NCBI GenBank assembly: GCA_963995505.1
Contig: OZ023196.1
Coordinates: 13,637,106 to 13,701,105, forward strand
Direction of reading: 5' to 3'
Source of the DNA: Hypericum androsaemum
Lineage: Eukaryota > Streptophyta > Magnoliopsida > Malpighiales > Hypericaceae
DNA length: 64,000 bases
Shown in pieces: positions 1 to 12,700 of this stretch. The position numbers and the translations under genes are program-made. The notes beneath the pieces are model-generated. The model was not told the DNA's origin. It saw nothing but the letters and a program-made list of their open reading frames with translations, and did no database searches. Within the stretch, counting starts at the first letter, position 1. The number at the start of each line of letters is the position of its first letter.

Positions 1-2392
1 GCTGTTGACAGATGAGAAAACAAATGCAGATCTTCAGGAGCCATAATTTGGTGAGTGAAGCCCCTCTTTACAAGTACACCACTGACCGTCTCACCGACCT
101 CCGGTGTCTTCTTTGCCAGTATCCCGATGGTTTTCGCCATTTTCTCAGAGTTGAAGTACATTTCAACAGACTGGCAATTCTTGGGTGTCATAATTTTGGT
201 GTTTCCACCAGAGAACTCTGTGATAAGCTTTTGCTTGAGCCTTCCCATCTGGATGGCTTCTCCGTGCACGAGGATTATGTTTGGAGGCATAAGCTCTTTC
301 AAAAACGTACTTGTCTGTGCATAATCTGCATGAGCGGAAAAAGAGATATAGTGGACCGACATGTTCAGTGGAGCGGTTAGTCCATTCATAAGTGTTACCT
401 CCCTTGGTTCATTGATGATGGTCTTAGCCAGGGTCCCTTCAACGACATATCCAGGTATCAAACACGCATTTTTCTTGTCGGAGCACCACTTGTCAAACAG
501 CTGTCTGGAAAGCCCGCTTTGAAGACCACCAGGGGTTGCCATAACCACTGACGGGCCTACATCGGAGAAGTCATCGATGCTATTTAATGGTGAGATGTAC
601 TTGAACTTGAACGGATTAGAAGTTGCATACTGGTTCCTGATCCTCTCGTTCATGGATGAGATATAAGTCTGGTAAACAGACATGCACTTTTTTGCAAGTG
701 GAGAAGCATAGTATATCGGGATGTTATGCAGTTCAGGGTGGTTAGACCAGAACTCATCCAGAATCAAGAGAAGCTCTTGAGCACGACCGAGTGCAAATGC
801 GGGGATTAAGACCCGGCCTCCGGAAGTAATGGTTGTGTGTATGATATCAGTGAAGCGCTTCTCCCGAATGTTCCTCGATTGATGGAGCTGGACACCATAA
901 GTGGATTCAATTATGCATATGTCAGGGGAAAACTGCGGCATCTCAGCTGCACAAAGATGCCTATCTTCTTCCCTCGAATAATCTCCGGTATAAAGTACGC
1001 GGACCCCTGCAATGTCAACCATAAACATGGCCGCGCCAAGAACATGTCCAGCCGTGTAGCACCAGAATTTGATGCCATTCACCTCAAGAGTTTGATGAAA
1101 GTCAATAACCTGAAACCGAAAGACAAAAGATAAATCGAACAGCAATGTAATTTCCTGGTTTTAAACACGCCGTGGAGTAAGGGGAAACCATAAGTTTAAC
1201 ACAGAGTTGCTCGTGGAACTTCCTTATATGATCACATATAAGAGAAGTAGCGTATTACAAAGGACAGATAACAAAGATGCATCAAGAGAGTACCAACCTC
1301 GATTTTATCCATAGAGCGGCCTATGTCTTGTTCAGTAAACAACATGTCTTCTACCGAGACCTTGCTTACTTTCACATAATCAGTCACCAGCAACTTGTAG
1401 ATAGCTTTAGTGGCATAAGTCATGAAAACTCGACCCTTGAATGTGGTCTGCAAAAATGGTGGCGCAATTAGTTTGGCTGATGAATCGGAGCTCAGTTGGC
1501 TTAAGGAGAGACAAATCTAACCTTCTCCAGGAAATAAGGCAACGACGCAGCATGATCCAAGTGAAAACTACAAGTAAACAGGGAGAAAATATAAGTAGCA
1601 ACGGATTAAAAAATGGGTGAGGGACGGAATGTTAAGTTCGAAAATTCACACCTGGCCGATATTCTACAATCACAACTTTATGCTCTAAACACACTCCTAA
1701 ACAATACGGGAAAACATACAGGAAAATAAATTGAGAGACAACATGCAAGCGATCTCAAAACAATAATTCCATCACCAGTAAACAGTACAGACTCTCATGG
1801 CCCAATTGTGTTAACAAAATCTTACGATATGCAACTAAGCAGCCAAGGCCATCCAAGGGGCACCGGCCACCGCGCTACATAATAATAGAACTTCTACAGA
1901 AGCTATTATAGGCATAGCACAAACTTGCAACTCAAACATGATAGCTTATAACATATAGCAACTATCAGAAAGAACAAACTCGCTAAGAACTGCTAGTTAT
2001 GAAGCCAATTATTCTCGAGACAATCAGCAGCAGGCAATAGAACACTTACTGTGTTATCAGAAGTACGTCGATGATAGAAGGATCAATTTCATCAAAGTAT
2101 GGCAAAGCAGACATGCCAGAGTAAGCCGGATGAATTCCACAGTCAAACTGCCAACATCCACGATTACAAAAGAAGTCGATTAACAAGATGGCAACCCTGT
2201 GCTAGGACAAGAAGACTAGAAACAGTACGAAAAGAACATTACCAAAACTGTCTTCCCTTTGAAGGACATGTACACACAAGAGCGACCAACTTCGTTGCCA
2301 GCACCTAATGGCATTATAGTCAGCTGATCTCCTTCTCTAGTTACAGGTGCATCTGGCCTCTTAAGGGATGTCCCTTGCGCAGTTGACGCCAT
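1..2392 (-). CDS. CPSF73-I: CPSF73-I, pre-mRNA 3'-end processing endonuclease (partial, 3' end outside window)
   Basis: Five coding exons on the minus strand: 2392-2243, 2147-2050, 1567-1522, 1447-1298 and 1109-1 (running off the window), about 517 codons of a family that is usually near 690 aa. Phases join cleanly at every GT-AG boundary. The start ATG at 2392 gives [14 protein letters not shown], followed by the metallo-beta-lactamase fold. The zinc-binding motif [16 protein letters not shown] spans the 2050/1567 junction. Later come [22 protein letters not shown], the beta-CASP segments [17 protein letters not shown] and [13 protein letters not shown], and the late [14 protein letters not shown] motif. 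The family is the catalytic subunit of the cleavage and polyadenylation specificity factor and cuts pre-mRNA before poly(A) addition in the nucleus. No lesion is visible. The C-terminal domain lies beyond base 1. The gene is divergent from the START gene at 5156. Confidence 0.95.
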
Positions 2393-3190
2393 TCCGCACC
2401 TAAATTTTCAGTTGCTCTCTCAACTGCGGAAAAAAAATGCAAACAATATCAGTGCCTCAACTAAGCAAGCCTACCCCAACTCATTTCAAGATACTACCAT
2501 TCCACCTTCCCCTATTAGTTACACTTCACATAACACTCCTCGATCCTGCTACGTAAGTCCTAAACTACCTCAAACATCTGCCAACGAGTTATCAGTTTAA
2601 AGGTTAACGCGGAGGCCCCAAGAGCGAGAGCTCTAGGTCCGACTTCCCGGAGTCACTGGGAAGAAGAAAGGCAATGGATTGCCCCAATATCATACTTCAA
2701 TGACCCAATCAAGCTACCCATGTACAAAAAAAAACAGAGCCTACCCTAAAAAACTAGCCTCCTTCCCCTGTGTCAAGAGGCAAACAGACCTAGAATGGGC
2801 TGTGTAAAAAAAAAAAGCAATGGAAAAACATAGACTTGGCTAAAGGTTGAATCTTTATGTCCTGTTTGTTAGGTTTTGAGTTGCAACTGAGGAGTGAAGA
2901 GAACCCACAAGGAGGGAAACTAGAACAGAAGAATAGGATGAAGTAAAGATCTCACCTTTGGTTTGGTGGTAAGAAGCCAGACAAGACGGGAAAGTTGGAA
3001 CCTTGGGGAGTTTGGGGAGATGGGTTTTTGAGGGGAAAGGGTTGAAGAGGAAGAAGAAGAAGGTCTTTCTCCGACAGGCTCGGAACCGGGGGGAGAGAGA
3101 GAGAGAGAGAGAGAGAGGCTGTGTTGCTTTGGTGCTCTTCTCTCTGCAGACGTTAAGGAAGAGTTTTGGCCCAAAAACTTGGGCCCAGCC
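2393..3190 (-). other. CPSF73-I 5' leader with a probable UTR intron
   Basis: On the minus strand a consensus donor (CAAAG|GTGAG at about 2956) pairs with a polypyrimidine acceptor (CCGCAG at about 2424). This suggests a 5'-UTR exon upstream of 2956, a UTR intron of about 530 bp, and a short second leader piece before the ATG at 2392. The transcription start probably lies near 3100-3190. Open frames here on both strands are low-complexity (Ser/Leu or Lys/Arg/Glu runs) and are not treated as genes. The UTR intron is inferred from splice signals only. Confidence 0.55.
3093..3117. repeat. (GA)n microsatellite in the CPSF73-I leader
   Basis: About 12 uninterrupted GA units; on the coding (minus) strand this is a CT tract close to the likely transcription start. 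CT/GA tracts are common in plant 5' leaders and core promoters and are often polymorphic in length. Confidence 0.9.
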
Positions 3191-3761
3191 CAAGACACCA
3201 AACTTACAAATTATTTCGAGAAAAGTTCGCTGTATTATTATCTACTCCCATATGTTTTTGATCAAATATCACATTGATTTTGTTCTTTCTGAATCAATAT
3301 TTCTTAAATCACACATTTAGTGATAAAAGTGTACGAAAGTGTGAATTTGGAAAAAAATTTCACTAAAAAATTGAAAAATGAAATCACATGATATTTGGTA
3401 AAAAAAAGTCAAACACACAGTACTAAATTTTTTTTTCTAATAATTTTTGGAGATAAAACTTGTACAAATTAGTGTCCCATTTTAATGACTAAATACTTGT
3501 CATAGAATCCTATGGACTCATACCTTATTGTACCATTTTGTCTTACTTTGAACCTTGCCTTAGTTCTATCCTATTTAGTCTCTAATTAAACTCTTTTGTC
3601 AATGACATGTATATATATAAACTTTAAATTTGAGTTACATATAACTTCACATACTTATTATATTATTATAAAACTAGCTAAGATAAGTTCTATGATAGAG
3701 TATGATTCTAACTCCCAAACTAGAATTTTTGTATAGTTCTTACTCATACCATATATCTATT

Positions 3762-4163
3762 TGTTGGGAATTACGACCACAAGAAAACAATAGCACGCAA
3801 AGAATACAGACGCAAGTGATTACGTGGTTCGGCCTAATACCTACGTCTACGGGAAGAAAGAAGAACTTTTATTGATGAATAACAAGCCACAATACCATAT
3901 ATAACCTACCATATATAACCTAGGGTAACATATTCTAATATAGAGACAAACCTTTGTACATCGAGAAACCTATCTAGATTGTCATAGGAGTCCAAAACAA
4001 GAGTTTGAACAAAACAGGAAACGACTGTCAGCACCACCTAGCGGTCGCTAGGTCCTCAGCACCCAAACAATCTGTAACCCCCCAGTGTTCCCTAGGAGAA
4101 TAGCGTTTGCTATCTCCTCAACAACTTTTCCACTTTGCTTTCTTTCTCGACTCAATCCCAACA
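3762..4163 (-). mobile_element. Solo LTR of a copia family
   Basis: The unit opens TGTTGGG and closes CCCAACA, the usual TG...CA inverted ends. It carries the segment ACGTGGTTCGGCCTA and a TTTTATTGATG stretch that match the LTR at 26394-26674. No internal domain or second LTR is present, so it looks like a solo LTR left by LTR-LTR recombination. The homology places the LTR sense on the minus strand. I could not find a convincing target-site duplication. Confidence 0.7.
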
Positions 4164-4529
4164 CATTGATATCCCAAAATAGCCGTGCAGAACTTCTTAT
4201 ATTGAATTGTAATAAAATATTAATTGAGCTGACTAATGCAAATTTGAAAATATTAGATTATTGAAGTTCGAAATAGCTCGGATCACAAAGCACAATAAAT
4301 TTCTCCGTACATTATTTTAACATGACTACATTTTCATTACTTATATCTCTAACTCTAAAATTATGATTAACCTAAAATAGTTAGTATAATAGTTACTTTT
4401 CAAAAAAAAGTTAGGATAATCGTTGATATATAGTCGTGTGAAACTAGTATATAGTTACATAAACAAATATTTAGATCAACTTATCAAGAAGTTTATTTTA
4501 ACTAAAATGTTTCAAGTTTGAACTATTGG

Positions 4530-4625
4530 AAACAAAACGGTGTTAAATACTTGTTGATAGAGTTTTGTTACTTTTAAAAATTCTAACCAATTCAAATCTT
4601 AATTAATCGATCTAATAGATATCCG
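4530..4625 (+). repeat. Degenerate SINE-like dispersed repeat
   Basis: Contains the family signature GTGTTAAATACTTGTTG followed by a diverged 'TTTTAAAAATTCTAACC' and 'CCGAATTAGTTGT' tail. This matches the better preserved copies at 20158-20335 and 57386-57497. No coding capacity. Confidence 0.5.
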
Positions 4626-4795
4626 AATTAGTTGTTATAAAAAAACTTGCACGGTACTTACAAATTCGGTTGTTGACTTTTGAATATTTTCACAAAATGA
4701 AAATTTATTTTAGAAAAAAACAGTGTCCACGAAAGAGTGATAATATAATACCCACACCACATATATTTCTATTTCGACCCATCTCCAACGCACGG

Positions 4796-4875
4796 GTTAT
4801 GATTCAGTGGGGACAAGAGTTATTTCTATTGAAATAGATCAAGTCATTATATTTATAGATATAATTTTCTCCGTC
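4796..4875 (+). mobile_element. MITE fragment (left arm) of the GATTCAGTGGGGAC family
   Basis: Starts with GATTCAGTGGGGACAAG and continues with a diverged copy of the first ~80 bp of the complete MITE at 27227-27407 (shared GAAATxGATCAAGT block). The right arm is absent. It lies upstream of the START gene, in the CPSF73-I/START divergent spacer. Confidence 0.65.
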
Positions 4876-5155
4876 ATTTTTATGTTCTCCCAATTCAATC
4901 CATCAATCCAAAAGCCCAACGCACGACAGGTTGCCCCTGCAATCCGCCGTCGATCCCAATCGGGCGGTCTCATCGAAAACCAATCAAATCCAAATCCACC
5001 CCAATTAAAAAACTCGAAGTGTGGACAAGGAAATTAGCTAGCTAAGAAACAAAACAAACGAACCCCAATTGCCTTTGGGGAAGGAATTAATTCTCCACCA
5101 AGTTAAATAAAACTCCTCACCCCCCACAGTTCCTCACTCATCTCCAATAACCCAG

Positions 5156-8100
5156 ATGGGTACTTTCGAGACCCACGCTTCTTCCTCCTCTTCTCCTTCT
5201 TGGGTGGGTTTCGAATTTGGTTATAATGGTGGCTATGGCGTTTCTGGCTACTTTGGATGTGCCACTCTCGTTGCCCTCGTCGTTATACTCATGTCCCACT
5301 TGGTTCGCAAGTTTCCGCGTCTCTTGGTTCGCTACAAGCGGCGGGTTGCTTCCTCTGCTCCTCCGGTTGCTCAAGAAGAAGAAGAAGCTGGGAGCTCGCA
5401 GTCGGGGTGCGGATGACTTCTAAAGTTTGGTGCTTTTTTTTTTGTTCTCTGATGTTAAAGATTGTTGCTTTTGGTTCTTTGGGCTCTGTAGTGAACTGGG
5501 TTTGGCTTTGGTTTGGTGGAATGACGGTTGGTTGATTTTTTTTGGAACTCCGGTGTTTATTGGTTGTTGATTGTTGATTGGGATGCGTATACTTGTCATG
5601 TTTTCTTTGGTTCTGTGGTGAACGGGTTTGGCTTTGGTTCGTTGGGAAGATGGTTGGTTGGTGGGCGTATTCTTAGGAGGGGAAGTGAGAATTGGGTTGT
5701 TTGTTGATTTTTTTGTTGTTGTTGAAATTATAGAGTTCATAGTCGAGCAGTGTCGGGTTTTGGTTATTTGTTGATTAGGATGCGGCAACTTGTCAAATTT
5801 TCTTTTCTGGTGTCAAAGTTTGGTGCTTTTGTTTCTTTGGGTTCTGTAGTGAACTAGGTTTGGCTTTGGTTTGGTGGGATAATGGTTGGTAGGTGGGTGT
5901 CTTCTTTTTCTGAGGGGAATTGAGAATTGTGGTTGTTTGTTGAATTTTTTTTAAAATTAGAATTATGGTGTTTAGAGTTGAGAACTGTCGGGTTTGGGTT
6001 GTTTGTTGATTGGGATGCGGATACTTGTCAAGTATTCTTTTTCTGGTGGCAAAGTTTGCTTCTTTTGTTTCTTTTTCTCTTTTGGGTTCCGTACTGAGTT
6101 GGGTTTGGCTTTGTTTTGCGTAATGATGGTTGTCTTTTATGGGGGGGAATTGAGAAATGGTGTTTTTTAGTCGATCGGATTGTATCGTTCCAATTGAGAA
6201 GCGGGTTTGCTCATAACTGGACGTTAACGTGGATCTAATGGTCTTTGTGTATTGGATTTTTATGCCTTCTTGTTGTTTAGGCTTTTGTGATGGTTGATCG
6301 AATAATTGAGGGTATTGGATTTGTATGCAGGCTAGGACAGATTATATCTGAGGCAGATCTAAAGTCACTGCTTGCTTATCTGGATGACAAGTTCGACGCA
6401 AATGAGAAGTGGGATACTGTCGTTGAGAAGAAGAATAACCTTCTGTCTTACTGTGCAAAGTGCTGCAAACAAAAGGTTTGTTTAGTTCTCTCTTGGCTAT
6501 TCGCAATGGAACATTACTTTCTAACTAAAGCTTTGTTCCGAGATGTTCATCTATCGTTTCTGAGATACTCATGTTTCTTTTATCCGTAAGCCATTGCCTG
6601 CTCTCTATCTGTTCTTGTGTCCTCGAATCGTTTGGTTTTTGTGCACATCTCTTGAGCCAGGTGACAGAGATGTTGCTCAACGCTTACAATTTTTTGCTCT
6701 GTTGATTTCAGCAAATTTAAGCATAAATTGATTCAGTTGATCATAAGCATCGTTAGACTCAAAAGATCATTTTGTCTGACGAAAGTCGTGTACCTTTCTC
6801 TTGCCTTGCAGGATACTCCCTTGAAATACTTGAGCACTACAGTATTTGAGAACTGCACCTCAGAGACACTGATGGATTTCTATATGGACAATGACTACAG
6901 AAAGCAATGGGACAAGACCATAATTGAACATGACCAGTTGCAGGTGGATATAGTTAGCGGGACCGAAGTTGGCCGTACGCTGAAGAAGTTTCCACTTCTG
7001 ACACCAAGGGAATACATATTAGCCTGGCGACTGTGGGAAGGGAAAGAGAAGACTTACTATTGTTTCAATAAGGTACATTACCTCTCTGCAATTGCTCTAA
7101 ATTTTCGCTCTGCAACATAAGAGGAGTTTCAATACTCTTCTTCCCTCAGTGACAGTTGCTGTTGCTATGGATTTGGATAGTTCTGGAATGGTGATAAGAA
7201 AATCAAGTTATTGGTTGCACCAATTGGAATATGTACTAATTTTTCTTTCTGTGGGTACCTATCGTTATTTTTTCCGTAACATGTCTGCTTCTGGTCGGAA
7301 TTGTAGGAGTGTGAACATCCTTTGGCACCAAGAGGAAGAAAGTATGTAAGGGTGGATTTCTTTAGATCTTGTTGGAGAATCAGGAAAGGTTAGTACACAG
7401 ATTGTACTACTTTATTTTTATTTCCTCTTCTTGGGAACAGGGAAAAGGCAGAGGAAGAAGATAAATCATCTTTCACTCTTTGGAATAGAACCTGTCTTGT
7501 GTGTTGCTGAGAGAATTAATAATAATGACCATTTAACTATGAGCTGATTCTTGTATGGTCCTTTTTATGCCGGTGAAAGAAATATTTTGTGATGCTGCTA
7601 GACCCGTCATGCAAATTTTTTAATCTCATCAAGGGGGCTACAATCAGTTTTCTGTTCTTGGCTGAAAATGATTCGTTCTCCTACTTATGTGCTTCTTTTA
7701 TAGGAATGTAACGTCTTCTGACGTTATGCTTTTATTCTAACATTGCAGTGCCTGGTAGAGATGCATGCGAGATTAAATTGTATTACCAAGAAGATGCTGG
7801 CTTAAATATTGAGATGGCAAAATTGGCATTTTCCAGAGGGATTTGGAGTTACGTATGCAAAATGGACGACGCATTTCGCAAATACTCCGTCACCAGGGGT
7901 TCTGAGATAGTTCCTGCAGTTACCGCTGTCTCTCTGATCCAAAAAGTGAGTGTTGACATCTGGATAGTGTGTCTTGCGGAGGATAGAATTTGTCTTTTAC
8001 AAGTCAGCGCTCTTAGACTTCAACCATTGCATGTTCTCAAGTTTTTGATGGGTACAACATGGACACCAAACATCTGATAGTTCTTCGAGTGGAAAAAAAA

Positions 8101-8712
8101 GTTGTGTAGAGTCTTGTTATTGTTGCTAGGTATTCTATCCCTCCTGCTTTGTGGCGAGACACATTGTTTTGTTCTCGGTTAGCTATTTTGAACAAGTTCC
8201 TTCATTTAGAAAAAAGCTTGAGCATTGATCATTTTCTGTTTGACAGTACATAGATCATTGTTTCACTTGCTGTCATGTCTCATCTTTGAATTGTGAGTGC
8301 TGGATGTGTTGCGGTACAAAGTTGTGATGATGTTGCTAATACCTCTAGATTTGGTAATTATTCTAAGCATTGAATGTCTTCTAGCCCAACAATTTGTAGT
8401 TTAGACTTGATGTGATCTTGTCTTACATGTTCATGTGTTCTTTGCTAGATTCCACCTGAACTCGAAACAACGAACGTGACCGAGGATAATTCTCCGTCAA
8501 CTAGTGCTGCAACTGTATCATTAACTGATGGAGCCAAGCAGAAGAAACTTTGTAAAGTACCATCAAAGAAACTGCTTGCAAATGGTTTGCTACTCCTCGG
8601 CGGTGCCGTATGCTTGTCGTGTGCTCCCTCTAGTGTTGGTGCTAAAGTCGTCATGGCATGCGTACTGTCAAAGCTGAGGAAACGTGATGGCTTACCAAGC
8701 CAGAAAAGTTAA
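5156..8712 (+). CDS. START-domain membrane-anchored lipid-transfer-type protein
   Basis: Six exons join in phase: 5156-5406, 6331-6475, 6812-7072, 7307-7388, 7749-7945 and 8449-8712, giving 399 aa. The N-terminus (MGTFETHASSSSS) leads into one hydrophobic segment at about residues 33-52 with basic residues after it, then an acidic linker. The START fold begins near residue 133: TVFENCTSETLMDFYMDN, YRKQWDKTI, GRTLKKFPLLTPREYI, WRLWEGKEKTYYCFNK, YVRVDFFRSCWRIRK, then the C-terminal helix AKLAFSRGIWSYVCKM. A second hydrophobic stretch (LLANGLLLLGGAVCL) lies near the C-terminus. This matches the plant family annotated as polyketide cyclase/START lipid transport proteins; substrate and membrane are unknown. 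The first donor is GG|GTGCGG, and a tandem repeat fills intron 1. Confidence 0.9.
5423..6170 (+). repeat. Imperfect tandem repeat filling intron 1 of the START gene
   Basis: A G/T-rich unit recurs three to four times. Recognisable blocks are GTTCTGTAGTGAACT.GGTTTGGC (near 5486, 5612, 5843 and, diverged, 6090), TTGTTGATTGGGATGCG (near 5569, 5771, 6004) and CAAAGTTTG.T.CTTTTGTTTCTTT (near 5815, 6050). The spacing is roughly 190-235 bp. It lies wholly within the intron 5407-6330 and contains no supported exon. Confidence 0.75.
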
Positions 8713-9777
8713 AGGCACAAAAGATGCATCCCTCTGCAGATTCACAGCAGTTGGCATCGGCGAACGGGACGGTAAATGTCGATGCTGATGATTCTCACTG
8801 GCCTGGAGTTACTTAAATCTGTCATTTCCAAGCAAGGAAGCAGCAATCTTCCCATTGTATATTTGCTCATTCCCTAAAAGTTTCCGAGTGTATATAACCA
8901 TGAAGAGCTCACAATTACTGGGTTGTTTTCCGTTCTTCAAGAGGATCAAATAATTTGGTAAATGTTGGGAATTCTGACCCCATCTATGAAGGGAAGGTAT
9001 AATTTTGTGATTTGGTCGAATTGGATTGATGGAATACTCTGTGACATGCTTGTTTTTCTTTCTTGTTATAGCTTTTATTTTTGTAAATCGTTCTCATTAG
9101 TAGTCTAATAATGTTCGAGCACTGTTAAACTTTATTTATAAGTGAAAAACCTTCATTGGTCTATTATTTAGGTCTCGAATTTGAGATCATTACAAATGCA
9201 TCGATCCATGGTTCGTTGTTATTGCACGACCCCGGACATTGGTCTGAAAGCTATTGCCGGGAGCCTACCCTGAGGCCAATTCTTGTCTCTACCAAACAAG
9301 AAAGAAAGTTGGTTAAGGTCCAATGGAACCCAAATAGCAGAAGCTGGTCACTGCCAGAATTTCTAAAAGCTGTGAGAAGCCGGGAAAAGTCGAGTAATAT
9401 CGTGCGAGGACAACAATGGACACGGATCAACCCGTTCTCGACATATCTCCTATGTTTCTTCTCTCTGTTTTTAGCCCTCCTAAGTTCCTGGAGCTCCAAA
9501 TATAGCCAACTCGATGAGAGGGCGCCCACCTAGAACGACCCTGAAGAAAGAGAACAGAAAAAAAAAGTAACTAGAGAACCTATTTTCTTCATCCATCTCT
9601 GAGCTTTCTACATTTTTTCTTCTTTCTATTTTCTTCCCCAGAACCTTGGAACACATATGTTTTCATGTTCTAGCCTCTACTGACGCCCAACCGCCACTCC
9701 TCCGCCTTGTTCTTCATCTTTCTCATCCTTCGGACGTGATTGCATTGTTCGAAACGGGACCAAGTTGATCACATATA
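8713..9777. other. START 3' region and upstream region of the receptor kinase gene
   Basis: AT-rich DNA with no supported gene. The first few hundred bases are probably the 3'-UTR and poly(A) region of the START gene. The rest must hold the promoter and leader of the LRR kinase starting at 9778. A CT-rich stretch at about 9590-9640 and 9700-9725 looks like a plant leader. An open frame at 9156-9533 has no family resemblance and is not called. Confidence 0.5.
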
Positions 9778-12700
9778 ATGTACCATGGAATTGTGGGGGT
9801 GTTGGTCTTGTCTCTTGGAATCCTGGCCCCTCTGGTCCATTCCAAGACAAATTCTAATGATGGTATGTTACAGATTCTAATACGCAGTGCGGAGCGCGAT
9901 GAATTCAACGCTGACATGTCTAAGGATCGCTAGATGATCGCCTTGCTGATTTAGATACGAACCACCAGTTGGAACTTCTTCCTTTATCTTGCTGTTTGTT
10001 GCATCTTTCGTTCTTCGATGAGAAAAATGACTGATCGATTTCGGCAATAGGAGGGATGACTGATCTAAATTGCACAATGTGGTGCAATGTGCAACAGTGC
10101 TTGTAAGATCTGATGGCCTGCAAACTCCTCGAGCCGGTTCTTTGATCGTCTTGTCTGTTCGTTATGTTGACATGTATCTGTTGTGCATTCTAGGCCATCC
10201 AAACGAGAAACTCGTGTTGTTGCTGTAACGCGAGGGTCTAGCTGATGATCATGGCTGTAATGTTTCTTCATTGAATCATAAGCAAAGGTTTGGTCTTATC
10301 TCTAATGTTCTCTCGTGTTCATTGCAGTTTCCGCGCTTAACATGATGTATACCAGCTTAAATTCGGACTCGAAGCTGACGGGATGGGAGTCGAATGGCGG
10401 TAGCCCTTGTGATGATTCTTGGGAGGGAATCACATGCTCCGGATCAGATGTAACAGAGATGTATTCCGCTCTTTGCTACGCGTTTTGCCTATCGGACTCT
10501 GCAGATTTATCAGCATCCTTGATATTTTCGGAGTTCTAAATTCGTTGTACAAAAATTTTGCAGAGATTTATCCGGATTCGGACTTAGCGGATCTTTGGGA
10601 TACCAGCTTTCCAATATGAACTCTGTCACCAAATTGTGAGGCTCAGATTCCTAGCTTCTGTGTTAGTATTTCGCCTTACTTATCGATTTCGCGATGTTTT
10701 TGTCATAGTACAGTGATGTGAGCAAGAACAAGCTTCAGAGTGAAATACCTTACCAGCTTCCTCCAAACATTAACTCTCTGTAAGTTCACTACTGCATTTG
10801 TCTACAGATTCGATTTTCGTTGTTTGACAGTAACTTTTCGGGTTTGATCTGCAGTGATCTTTCTCACAATGGCTTCTCGGGTAGCATTCCATATTCGATT
10901 TCACAGATGACGAAGCTCGAGTACCTGTAAGCAGACCCGAATGCTGCCATTGATCGCGATCTTTCTCGTGGTCGGTTACCTTCATTAGCATCTGTTGCAT
11001 TGTGCAGAAACCTCGGTAGCAATAGGCTTAATGGACAGCTGAGTGATATGTTCCAAAAGCTCTCCAAGCTGAAGACAATGTAAGCTTCAAACACTTCTTC
11101 CCTTCGTCGAAAGATTCGGATACAACTAAGGATATGCAAATTACTTGCAGGGACTTATCAGAGAACTCGTTTTCGGGCAACCTAAGTCCGAGTTTTTCGA
11201 GTCTTAAGAGCCTAAAAAAGCTGTAAGAAACCAGAATGTACTTCGGTCCGTCCTCGTATTTGTTCGGTTTCCTAGTTACATTATGATCACATTGTACATC
11301 TTTTCAGGGATCTGAGTGACAATCAATTCACCGGTACCATAACCGCGCTAGCTCATCTTCCTCTCGACGAGCTGAACGTTGAAGACAACAAGTTCACGGG
11401 CTCCATACCGAAAGAGTTGGAGAATGTTGAAGACTTGAAGTGAGTGTTTCATGTATTTGCAGTCAATGAGCTGCATAATGATCATATACATTTTATTTCT
11501 CAAGATTCATGAGCATATAAACTCAGGACCGGAGGGAACAATTGGTCAGGAAGTCGAACCAGTTCTGATGGCGAAAAGAGTGGTACGAATAAAGGCGGAC
11601 GCGGAGGCGGGATCTCTCCTGTTATCAGGGGATTAGTCATAGCTCTAGTAGTTGTAGGTGTACTGGTTGTAGTTGTTCTTGTCATTGTAAGCTTCGCGAA
11701 GAGACGATCGAAACCATCTTCGCATTTTCTCGACGAGGAGAGGGCGAGCCAATGGAAAGGCTTTTCGACTCTGTCGTCGCAGGAGCTCGGGATTGGCTTG
11801 ACTAAAACCATGAGCAAGGACTTCAAAGGTAAGCCATTCACTTCATATGTATTATGCAGTAGCTGAAGTGGTCTAAATGTATGTGAAATGCTTCCTTCAC
11901 AGACGAAATTTGTGACGAATCATCGGGGCCGTTCGGTACGAATACCTTGCAGAAGTCAGCATCCAAGGCGTACAAACCTCCGCCTGCTGATCTCGTTCAA
12001 TCCCTCAACGCGAACGAGTCCACGAACCGCGTGACTTCAGACAGGAGCACGTCTGCTCGGCCTGTACCGTACTCCTTGTCCGAACTACAGACTGCAACTG
12101 GTAACTTTGCATCAGGCCGCCTGCTCGGCGAGGGATCCATAGGCTGCGTATACCGCGCCAAGTATCCTGATGGCGCGGTATGTTGCATCACAGGATTAGA
12201 CTAGACACAACGCGATCTCCGAGAAGACGGTAATACTAACGAAACTTTGGCTCTGTGTTCCAGGTGTTGGCTGTGAAAAAGATGGACTCGTCAATCTTCA
12301 AGAGCGATCGTCCTGAAGAATTTAACGAACTGATCTCGCTGATCTCGAAAATCCATCATCCGAACATCGCAGAGCTGATCGGATACTGCTCCGAGCAGGG
12401 TCACAACATCCTGATATACGAGTACTACAGAAACGGATCGCTTCATGGCTTCTTGCATGTGTCGGACGAATACAGCAGGCCACTGACATGGAACACCAGA
12501 GTCAAAATTGCCTTGGGAACAGCCCGCGCCATCGAGTAAGTTTATGCATTTAACCAGCTTACATGGGGGCCGATCCCCTGCTCGAAGTTTCGAGTTCGGA
12601 CTTTGTAAATGCAGCATCAAGTCACTTGATTATGCATAACTCAATGCCTGTGATATGACAATGGATACCAGATGGTCATAGACCGAAAACTAGTTACTTT

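Noticed and set aside
2855..3320. Three overlapping frames around the (GA)n tract
   Set aside because: They translate the microsatellite and the CPSF73-I leader; low complexity on both strands.
9156..9533. 125-codon open frame between the START and SRF genes, with an overlapping minus-strand frame
   Set aside because: No family resemblance, no splice or codon pattern supporting a gene, and it sits where the SRF promoter is expected.
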